In this document: piece by piece, positions 53,686 to 62,300 of the stretch
How positions within the stretch are numbered: position 1 is the stretch's first letter
Layout: the number at the start of each line of letters is the position of its first letter
Assembly (NCBI RefSeq): GCF_019343495.1
Contig: NZ_CP072550.1
Coordinates: forward strand, 124,001-188,000
Length of the DNA stretch: 64,000 nt
Reading direction: 5' to 3'
Origin: Acinetobacter lwoffii
Lineage (GTDB): Bacteria; Pseudomonadota; Gammaproteobacteria; Pseudomonadales; Moraxellaceae
Position numbers and translations under genes: made by a program
The notes under the pieces: model-generated
The model's input: only the letters and a program-made list of their open reading frames with translations
Databases searched by the model: none
Told to the model about the DNA's origin: nothing

Positions 53686-54579
53686 TTAAAACCCATTGCT
53701 ATAAGTTGAAGCGCTTTCTTTAGTTTTAACGTTTTCAAGATTGCTTTGCGTAATAGTATCTTTGTAATGCTGACTAAACGTATTTTTACCCGTTTCGTTT
53801 ATGTTCTTAAGCTCATTTTTAATGACCTTAAGATAGTCTTGATATTTTGGTGACTGTTCTACATAAACTTCGGTCGCTGCAATTGAGAACATGTTCTTAT
53901 CATTGGTTGCGATCGGAAATAGGGCAGTATAGGAAGCATCTTGCTTGAGCTGGTCTACAGTTGTTTGTTGCTCAATGATCTTCGCCTGATAGTCCAACAA
54001 TGTTTTATTGATATTTTCATGACTATGGATAACGAAATTCAACTGTCTGTCATTCGGACGTTCAAGGGTAAACGGCTGATCGATACCAGAAAGCTTATTA
54101 CAGATCTCCATATTGTATCGGTAGGCTTCAAACGAGTCTGAAAAGTGATTAAAGTCTTTTCGGAGAGCATTATTGTTTTCTAAGTCTTGCTGAAAGTCTT
54201 GAAAGCATTGCAATACATATTCATCTTCATTTTTCTCAACGAATAATTGAGCGATGTTGGAGCACTGGTGCCGTTCGCAGAGATCCGCAAGCTTTTGAAT
54301 GCTTTTAACCTCATTTTTCTTTTCTAAGATGTTGCGTAAATGTAGCTGAGTTGCCCGATACTCTTGCATCAACATATTGTGATGCTCGACAAATAGCTCA
54401 TAATCGCTTTTAAGGTACGGACTGGCACCTTCAATCTCACGCTCTACCTTTTCATGCTTAGAGTTGGTTTGAACACGCTCACGCGTGGTATTCACTGTAT
54501 TTTGACCAAAACCACCTAAGATTTTATCAAAAGCAATCATCGCATCGATGTCGCCAGTTACGTTTTTATAGAAATCCAT
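53686..54579 (-). CDS. Unknown helical protein, 297 residues
   Basis: Not recognised. Almost wholly helical and charged, with coiled-coil-like stretches around residues 60-150 and 190-240. Three cysteines cluster near 110-135 (LCERHQCSNIA and a later YVLQCF). No membrane segment or signal peptide. Two bases after the stop of the 1480-residue gene, with GGGGCG as ribosome site, so the two are translated together and may interact. Confidence 0.8.
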   Translation of the reverse strand: MDFYKNVTGDIDAMIAFDKILGGFGQNTVNTTRERVQTNSKHEKVEREIEGASPYLKSDYELFVEHHNMLMQEYRATQLHLRNILEKKNEVKSIQKLADLCERHQCSNIAQLFVEKNEDEYVLQCFQDFQQDLENNNALRKDFNHFSDSFEAYRYNMEICNKLSGIDQPFTLERPNDRQLNFVIHSHENINKTLLDYQAKIIEQQTTVDQLKQDASYTALFPIATNDKNMFSIAATEVYVEQSPKYQDYLKVIKNELKNINETGKNTFSQHYKDTITQSNLENVKTKESASTYSNGF

Positions 54580-54581
54580 GA

Positions 54582-57500
54582 TTAACGCCCCAATGTTTGA
54601 TCATTGTCATGATCGTTTCTACGTGCGACTTCTAAATCTATATGCTTATCAAGGTCACTCAAAAATTGAGATGTCGTATTTTTCTCAAGCTTTACTTGGT
54701 CTAAGTAGTTTTTAGTATTGAGATTCAAACCATCTTGGAGCGCTTCTAAGCGTAGGCCAGTTTTATCAAAATCAGCTTCAAGGATCTGATTCACTTCTTT
54801 GATTTTTTCCATGTCTTGCTGTTCTAGACGGTGTAACTTCACATCCTCATGAATCGCAGCGATATAGTGATCGGTTAAGATCTCTTGCTTTAAGTGCTGA
54901 AGCGCAATTTCCACGTTTCCTGTTTCGGCAATCACGGCGTTGAAGCTGTCAAAGATTTGACCTGTTTCAGCCGAGTTTCTAAATTCAACAATACGAGGCT
55001 CAACACTATTAAGGTTTACAAACTTGGCATCACCATACGCAGTAGGTAGTACTAGATGATCATCCATACATTCAAAAAGTTGCTTATATTCAGCATTCAT
55101 AAGATTTGATGCTGCTTGAAGCTTTAAATCTTGTTGTAACGTGTCTAGGCGTTGGTTGAGATGTAGAAAGCTTTGAACATACATCTCGTTTTGAGAGTTT
55201 TCAGGCGCAACAACGGTTGAGGCCATACCTTTAACAACATTTTTCAGTTGCGTATTTTGAATCTGATCAGCAATTTGATTAAGCGCGTTAATGTGATCGG
55301 CTTTCACAAGGTTATTGTTTTTCAGTTGTTCAATAAATTGATTTTGTTCAATCACTTTTTCACTTTCCTTTTCGCTGAATAACGAATCTTTAATTTGTTG
55401 TTTCACCTGGTCCAAGTTAGAGAAGAGGTGAAGTACTTCTTGTTCATTGCTGTTATTGACTGCATTTAGCAATGTAACAAACACATCATGGCTGATTAGT
55501 TGTTGCTGATTATTTTCCGCATTCTGAAATTCAGCAATTTGGCTACGGCTAATGACTTCAACACCAACATCATTGATATAGCTTGCACCAATCGGGGAGA
55601 GTTGATTATCTGGAGCTTTTACGGCGTAGTACTCGCCTGATTTGCCATCATCTTTGGCGCATAGACCAATATATGTATTGCCATCTTGCGTAATGATTTT
55701 TGAACCGATGCTATTGAGTGCTGCAGAGGGTTGTAACGTACTCAAGGTTTGAATCAATTCTTTTTCGCGATTTTGATGAATTGCATTACTTACTGCTTGG
55801 TAAACTTCAGGATCTAAATAAGTCACCTGATTGGCAGATTCTTCATTGAGCGCCGTGACAGTATTCCACTCTAAAATATCTTTACGCGGTATCGTTGTAA
55901 TACCGGCATTAATAATATCTTCCGTGGTAATTTGACGATCAAGGTTGGTAATGGCCACGGCGTTGTATTCGGGTGCAATTGATTTATGACCTTCCGAATC
56001 TGAAGTCAGTACCACGAATTGACCGTAATCCGTTTTCACCATAGCACCTACAACACTGAGCTTGCCTTCCAAAATCTTTTTTGAAAGTTCAAGTTCACGT
56101 TCGGCAGATCTGGCGTAAGTATTAGTCTGTTCTGCAGTATTGTTGATGGTATCGGCTTTGAGCTTGTCTAAGTATTCGCTTGAAAATTTACCAAGCGCAT
56201 TTAACTCGTCTATCGGCTCGACAGACTCCAGCTCATACAGTGGAACGGTAGAGGATTCATTCACGATGTCTTTAAGATAAAGCACATCTTTTTCAGTGAT
56301 ATTTTCGAGATCTTCAATCACCGAAAGAGGCACAACGATCGCACGTTTATCCAGATTATCGGAAGCTATATCCAAAACAACCATATTGGTTTGGGTTGTT
56401 TCATCTTCATAAACCATACCGACAAACTGTTCAATTTCAGCATAAGAAACATTGTTGTGACGGTCTTTAAAGAATGCTTCTAAGTCAGAATCATGATCAA
56501 CATAAATACTGTCATAAGGGTTCATTGGTTTACCGTCATTGTTTTGGTCTTGGCTTTGCGGTGCTGATTGAGTTGCCGACTGTTCTGCAGTATTGCCTTT
56601 AAACTTACCCAAAAGGTTTGAAAGTTTAGATTTGACTTTCTTTACTTGATCCGAAATTATTTGACCTGATTGATAGGCACGTTGAATAAACTGATCTTTG
56701 TATGAAGCTTTGGCTTCTTCAGTCATTTGTTCTGGATCTTGCCCTAATGGATATTCGGCACCAAGGAACATACGTGCTTGTTCTAAGTACTGAGAACAAA
56801 TGGGTTCAAAAAAGCGACCTTCAAACTCATGGATCTTTTCAGACTTAATGCCTTCATGCAGTTCTTCAATTGAGAGAAACGTTACTTTGTCTTCAATCGC
56901 TTCTAAATAGAACGGCGTAATCGGGGTAGGTGCATCGCTACCTTCCACTTGAGGCGGTAAATCTGCTTCTTTAACTAGTTTGATAAATGGGGTAGAGGAT
57001 TCAACACCTTCGACAGAATCCTTACCGACTACATCAATCACGATGTATTGTTCACCGTCAATGGCATAGACTTTACCGACATTTAGATCGAATTCTTCTA
57101 AGGTAACGCCGTCACGGTCTTTATTCAGTTGAGTGGTATATGGATCGTTTAAAAGAGGCAACATTTGCTCTTTAGAGATCGGTTTTAAAATATCGGCATT
57201 CTTACCAAGTTCAGTCAATTTTGATTTATCGGCTGTATTGGCAAGCTGTTCGGGTTGTTGTGCGTCTGGATGGTTACTTTTAACGGTAACATCAGGATTG
57301 ATTGGTTTATCCCAAATGTTTTTCAGGTTATCAAGGCTTTTGTTCTTGTTGAACATGGCCATAATCGCTGCAATGATCAACTTGATTGTTTTCTTAACCA
57401 GTTCAATCATGACTGCAATCATTTTTGCACTGAGCGCAGCGAGTTCATCAGCGACCGTTCGTGGATGGCCGTGGCTATTTTCACGCGCTAAAGGAGGACG

Positions 57501-59024
57501 TTCGTTACCTTCCTCATTTCGCATATCCTTAAAGCTTTTAGAGGCAACGCTACTTGCAGCCAAACTTGCTTTGTCTTGTGGACCACCAGCAATGTTTAAT
57601 GTGCTCTTTGGTGTACCTTTTGGTGCATTCGGATCAGCTGATTCAACATCTTCCTTTACTGTCTCTTTAGTCTTCTGATTTTCTTTATGTTCTTTCAAAA
57701 GTAGAGCAGCTTGTAACTGGTCGCTATGTTCACGGGTTTCTAATAACTGAATTACTTCCTTGGTTAACGTGTCCGTATTGAATTCAAGATAGTGAATCTC
57801 AAGTTGTTCAAGTCGAGCAGCTGTATGGTCGCTATTCACACGCCATTGATCCATGACGATAGATTTTGGCACTAAGCCAAGTTCTTCAGCTTCAATCCCA
57901 CGAATTAAGCAAAAGTCACGCACTTGGCGCATCAATGCGTTAATTTGGTTTTTATCGGTTAATTCACCTGAAAAATAGGTATTCGGTGCACCCGTAACTT
58001 CGTTGTAGATCTGCTGTTTTGCTTCACGCACGACTTGGTTTTGGTTAATCAGGCCTTCAATCGCGAATTGACGATTACTCAGGAAGTTGAGGGCATTTTC
58101 TTTAGTTGCACCCTTCAGGCTTAAACCATAGTAGGGCTGAGTGATAAAAGATTTTGTCTCAAAGTTAAAGAGGGTTTTTTCAGCCACTTGAACGGCTTCA
58201 AATGGATTCTCTTCTTTGGAAAGGAGGAAATCAGGATCATTGTCTGATAGGTATAATTTAGAGTCTGCAGTTGTATAAACACGGTCTTCAACTGGCAATG
58301 AACTGTTATTTTCAGCAATATTGCCTAATCCTTGGTCCAGTGCGTTTTTAGTCTGGATTTTATTCAGAGCCGCAATAAACTTAAGATCATCATCATTCTG
58401 CAGATCAAGCCCGATGTCTGCAAAGAATTCTAATTGACTGGCTGGCTCTCTTTGCTCAAGTGCATCAAATACTTTACCAATCAGAACAGGATCAAGTTCA
58501 GCTAAATCATTGACAGTGACAGCGGAAAGATCAAACGTGTTTTCAGGAATGATGGACCGTTCATTCTCGTAATTCGGGTAACTACTACGCTCATAATCAC
58601 CTTCGTCAAAAAACATCGGTTCATCATCGTTCAACCGAGTATCTTCAAGAGGGGGAGCGTAATCATAATCTGGGTGCCCAGGAGGTACAGAGTTACCGCC
58701 CATAGGCTGATCATATTGTTCATACTGATCATACTGATCATACTGATTATTTTGATACCCATCATCTTGCATGACTGGCGGTTCTTCCATTAATGGAGGT
58801 TCAGATAGGGGATCATTGGGATATGGTTCAGACTGGTATTGTTGCGATTGATCTTGTGCAACATTGTTTTGTTGTGGCGTAGGCTGGATGGATTGAAATT
58901 CCACGCCGTCCAAACTTAAATCATCCCACTGTTCCAGGCCCTCATTGAAAGTTAATGATTGGCCGTCTTGCAGTTGATCAAGTGTTTGCTCGTCAAAATT
59001 ATCTTGTTTAGGGCTTTGGTCCAT
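54582..59024 (-). CDS. 1480-residue protein with tandem beta-rich repeats, unknown
   Basis: Not recognised as a family. The N-terminal 190 residues are disordered, rich in Gln, Tyr, Asp, Pro and Asn, with YDQ repeats. A helical region follows. A hydrophobic stretch lies near residues 535-560 (MIAVMIELVKKTIKLIIAAI). Then come four similar units starting near 649, 868, 992 and 1106, each opening with a VGxxYxxxGxxYxVL-like strand pair and ending with a helical S/D-x-x-Y/F-x-x-L segment. The C-terminal 250 residues are helical. AGGAT precedes the ATG. It is the second gene of the 59207-48092 operon. Size and repeats suggest a scaffold or polyvalent protein. Confidence 0.82.
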   Translation of the reverse strand: MDQSPKQDNFDEQTLDQLQDGQSLTFNEGLEQWDDLSLDGVEFQSIQPTPQQNNVAQDQSQQYQSEPYPNDPLSEPPLMEEPPVMQDDGYQNNQYDQYDQYEQYDQPMGGNSVPPGHPDYDYAPPLEDTRLNDDEPMFFDEGDYERSSYPNYENERSIIPENTFDLSAVTVNDLAELDPVLIGKVFDALEQREPASQLEFFADIGLDLQNDDDLKFIAALNKIQTKNALDQGLGNIAENNSSLPVEDRVYTTADSKLYLSDNDPDFLLSKEENPFEAVQVAEKTLFNFETKSFITQPYYGLSLKGATKENALNFLSNRQFAIEGLINQNQVVREAKQQIYNEVTGAPNTYFSGELTDKNQINALMRQVRDFCLIRGIEAEELGLVPKSIVMDQWRVNSDHTAARLEQLEIHYLEFNTDTLTKEVIQLLETREHSDQLQAALLLKEHKENQKTKETVKEDVESADPNAPKGTPKSTLNIAGGPQDKASLAASSVASKSFKDMRNEEGNERPPLARENSHGHPRTVADELAALSAKMIAVMIELVKKTIKLIIAAIMAMFNKNKSLDNLKNIWDKPINPDVTVKSNHPDAQQPEQLANTADKSKLTELGKNADILKPISKEQMLPLLNDPYTTQLNKDRDGVTLEEFDLNVGKVYAIDGEQYIVIDVVGKDSVEGVESSTPFIKLVKEADLPPQVEGSDAPTPITPFYLEAIEDKVTFLSIEELHEGIKSEKIHEFEGRFFEPICSQYLEQARMFLGAEYPLGQDPEQMTEEAKASYKDQFIQRAYQSGQIISDQVKKVKSKLSNLLGKFKGNTAEQSATQSAPQSQDQNNDGKPMNPYDSIYVDHDSDLEAFFKDRHNNVSYAEIEQFVGMVYEDETTQTNMVVLDIASDNLDKRAIVVPLSVIEDLENITEKDVLYLKDIVNESSTVPLYELESVEPIDELNALGKFSSEYLDKLKADTINNTAEQTNTYARSAERELELSKKILEGKLSVVGAMVKTDYGQFVVLTSDSEGHKSIAPEYNAVAITNLDRQITTEDIINAGITTIPRKDILEWNTVTALNEESANQVTYLDPEVYQAVSNAIHQNREKELIQTLSTLQPSAALNSIGSKIITQDGNTYIGLCAKDDGKSGEYYAVKAPDNQLSPIGASYINDVGVEVISRSQIAEFQNAENNQQQLISHDVFVTLLNAVNNSNEQEVLHLFSNLDQVKQQIKDSLFSEKESEKVIEQNQFIEQLKNNNLVKADHINALNQIADQIQNTQLKNVVKGMASTVVAPENSQNEMYVQSFLHLNQRLDTLQQDLKLQAASNLMNAEYKQLFECMDDHLVLPTAYGDAKFVNLNSVEPRIVEFRNSAETGQIFDSFNAVIAETGNVEIALQHLKQEILTDHYIAAIHEDVKLHRLEQQDMEKIKEVNQILEADFDKTGLRLEALQDGLNLNTKNYLDQVKLEKNTTSQFLSDLDKHIDLEVARRNDHDNDQTLGR
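58711..58748 (-). repeat. Nine-base microsatellite coding YDQ repeats
   Basis: ATCATACTG-type units repeat several times in frame within the disordered N-terminus of the 1480-residue protein and encode repeating Tyr-Asp-Gln. The length may vary between relatives through slippage. Confidence 0.75.
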
Positions 59025-59057
59025 ATTTGATCCTTATGACAGGTGGCCTTCCTGGTT

Positions 59058-59207
59058 TTAAGAGTCCTTTTTAGAATCTGTATCAACATTCCAAATAAAG
59101 TCTTCTTTAAAGTCAGAATTAAAACCAGTTGTGATGTCTAATTCACTGTCAAAATCCACTAAATCTGAGTTATTAGAAGATTCCTCTAAGGGATTAGAGT
59201 TGCACAT
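59058..59207 (-). CDS. Small acidic protein, 49 residues, first in a nine-gene operon
   Basis: Not recognised. The ATG at 59207 has AGG six bases ahead. The frame is open to 59264 but that ATG abuts the GTATATAC element and has no ribosome site, so the shorter form is preferred. Strongly acidic with many Ser and Asn residues (LVDFDSELDITTG) and no hydrophobic core. A leader-type or DNA-mimic role is possible. It might also be a non-functional small frame, but position and ribosome site favour a real gene. Confidence 0.6.
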   Translation of the reverse strand: MCNSNPLEESSNNSDLVDFDSELDITTGFNSDFKEDFIWNVDTDSKKDS

Positions 59208-59264
59208 AAAATACCTGTATTTGTTTTTTAAAACGTCAATGTGATCGTCACGGATATGATACAT

Positions 59265-59274
59265 GGTATATACG
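59265..59274 (-). promoter_or_regulatory. GTATATAC site 8
   Basis: GGTATATACG lies about 58 bases before the start at 59207, at the right edge of the operon's leader. Confidence 0.45.
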
Positions 59275-59278
59275 AACT

Positions 59279-59311
59279 AGACCACACGTAATTGTTATTC
59301 ACGTATGGTCT
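59279..59311. repeat. Inverted repeat between two GTATATAC sites
   Basis: AGACCACACGT (59279-59289) and ACGTATGGTCT (59301-59311) are complementary except for one base. The structure has no T-run and is framed by GTATATAC sites on both sides, so a regulator-binding region is more likely than a terminator. Confidence 0.6.
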
Positions 59312-59321
59312 GGTATATACC
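59311..59321 (-). promoter_or_regulatory. GTATATAC site 9
   Basis: TGGTATATACC lies 16 bases after the stop of the helicase gene (leftward) and about 105 bases before the 59207 start. Confidence 0.45.
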
Positions 59322-59336
59322 TTTTAAGGGAGGGTT

Positions 59337-62300
59337 TTAGAAAGATAATTGCTGGATTTCTTGATCGTTATCTAAGGTTTTACCCTTAGGTAACTCAGCC
59401 TTATAAGCTGGCTCTTCTGGAGGATTAAGCATACGGTTAATTTCATTTAAAAAGTAATCATTACCATCAGGAAGCTTAGATTTTAAATCCAAAAAGGCAG
59501 CTTCAATTTTGGTTGTACTGTCCAGCTCGTCAACAAAGCGTTCAACATCCTTGAGATCAAGCGCAAATCTAAACTCATTACGGCCTGGCTCAGTAAAGTG
59601 GATGTTCAACGATTCATCTGTTTTACCGCCTTTAGGATCATGGAATACGTTGGTATTCGACATAAAGCGATTGAACTGTTTTGCAACAGATTTCACCGTC
59701 ACATTAAAGCAGTCTGACCCGTTGTAGTAGAACTCAATACTTGCTTTCTTGTACGGGAAATTAACCTTAGTACCCACATAGTTATTGCGGTTGAAATCAA
59801 TGTTTACAGGCAATTGATTAAAGAAGTTCGCAATCTCTTTAACTTGCTTAAACGTCACTTGGTTTTCAAGAGAGCTTTCAAACAAGTCAGTTGGTGTATT
59901 TGATGGCAATAATAACGCACGGTTACGCATACCATCAGCATCGGTAAATATAACGGTTGAATGTCGTAGATCTAGTGAGCTGACAATCTTATGTGCCTTG
60001 AACATATTGCCCGTTAAGGTAATCGCTTGTCGTGTGACATCACCAGACGGCGCTTTCTCAAAATAGGTACGCGTATAACGGGAATAATTGTTTTGTTCAG
60101 TAAATAAGTTCACCAAGGGTTGACGATCCTCAACATGACGTCTATTCACATCAGCATAAGAATAAAATTCAGGATTGAAGCGTTTTAGGATAATACGTCC
60201 TTTTTCACTCACTGGAGCTACCCAATCCAAGTCTTGCTTGGCATTTTGCATGGTGTAATTGATCAGTGGAACTTTAAACGACTTCTTATCACCAGGGTAA
60301 ACCAAATCAAGCTTAACCGCATTCGGTGTGATTGCACCTACACGTAACGGCGGTAGGTCTAGACGTAGCAAAGCACCTGTTTTGTGATCTGGCGTCACTT
60401 CATCATCAAAAAGACTAGGTTTTGAGATAAGGAACAATAACCCATGCGCTGAATGACCTTCTTTTTCGTTCCTTTCCATAGAACGAGCCAAGAATTTTAG
60501 ATCCTGAACAATTCGATACATGCGATCAAAGTTAGAGGTCAAAATAGGATCATTGGCAAGATAAACCGCTTCAGCTACTTTTTCAAAAGCATCTGCAGAG
60601 TGATCATCAGGTTTACGAAATTGAATATCATCAATGTGTTTTACATTGGCTTCAACAACACCGAAATGATCAAATACTTCGTGTCGATAATCACGAATCA
60701 CTTCACCACGCATTTGCCCATTTTTGAAAAATAACTTTTGCTTAGCAAAGCCTTCATATTTTTGGTACATCAATGCCTCAAAGTTATAGGCATAGTGTAG
60801 TAGTCCGTGTACCGTTTCATTGATGTTTTCATTGATACGTTTAAATTGACGCACCAGATAATCATCACTTTCTTTGAACATGAGTTTTAGATTGTCAGCA
60901 CGTAATGGCTCAACATGTTCAATGTATTGCAGACCTTCAAAACGCACAGGTAGATCAAAGGTATTGATCTTGGCTGCTTCTGTTTCTGAAGTCACGGTAA
61001 AGAAGTTGTCCTTCACTTCAAACTCACGGACTTTTTTAGCTTTCCAGTCTAAAAAGTTGGTCTTGAGAGGGTTACGACCCAACAAGTCTAATTCACGGAT
61101 CTTATCGTTATAGTCAACAACCAAGTCTTGATAAACCTGTTCTTGCTGACTAATCGGCATCAAAATCAGTTTAGATAGCAACTGGTTCACATGATAGTTT
61201 TGCGCCGTGCGATATGATGGTCCTTTTTCATCATCCGAAATATCAATATCAAGTGTGTTCGCCAAGTTTACGTTATTTTTTAAATAGTCCAACGCTACCC
61301 GGTTGCCAATGTAGTTGAGCATGTCAGGATAATCGTTTTCGTTAAACTTGGTTTCTGAGTTGGCAGAGACGTTCGCTGATAGGGTAGACAGTTTACGCAT
61401 CATCATTAAGTGCATACGTGTTTCTGCTGGAATACCCGAATCTACTGTCGTCATAATCGGATGTGATTCTTCACCACGGCGACCCACACGACCGATCATC
61501 TGAATCGTATCGGTAGAGTTCTCAGGTTTTTGCAAGAAAAACAACTCACGTTGGCGCAAGTGATCCGATGGAATTGTAGGATCAGGGTTTTTGGCTGCAT
61601 GTAGAGAAATACCCGTACAACCAGAGCGAGTCACAATAACAACATCGATTTCACCAGATTGGAATTTTGATTGAACCAAAATCTTACCTTGTGTCGTATT
61701 GTTCTCTTGTTTATTAACCTTCCATTTGCCGTCTCTTGTTTCCGTTAAGTGGATCTGACGGCCAGAGATTTCATCAATCTTGAAGCCAGCTTTTGTCACC
61801 TTGTTACGTAGTACGTCCAAAGGCATCAAAGGTAGGTCAGGGAACTTTTGAATCTTTTCTTTGATACGATCCAAAATGATTTTATACGGACTTACCACTG
61901 GATCGCCGTTTTCATTAAATGTCACTTCCGTACTGAGCTTCTTAACGAACGAGTTACCGTAGTTATCTTCAGCTTTCACCACATCGATGCGATCTAACAT
62001 CACTTCAAGCAAGTCACGGAATTGTGGGAGTTCATCTAAAACAGAAATTTGACTTTGCAGATAGCTACCGCGCTTATATTCAAGCTTAGTCAATTCCTTT
62101 TGAATATTTTTCGCTGCTTTTTCATCGCCAGCGTCACGGTTTTCTTTGATCATGAGTTTTTGAAGCTCATTTTCAAGAAATTCAATTTCTGACGATACCG
62201 ACTTGAAGTTATTAAACGCTTTTTCTTTTTCAGGCGAATCAGCGGTAACGTCTTGCGCCGTATCTGCTTTTAAAATCGCTTCCATGCGACTTTGCATCAA

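Noticed and set aside
57133..57678. 181-codon plus-strand frame inside the 1480-residue gene
   Set aside because: It is antisense to a well-supported long gene and has no ribosome site or family resemblance.
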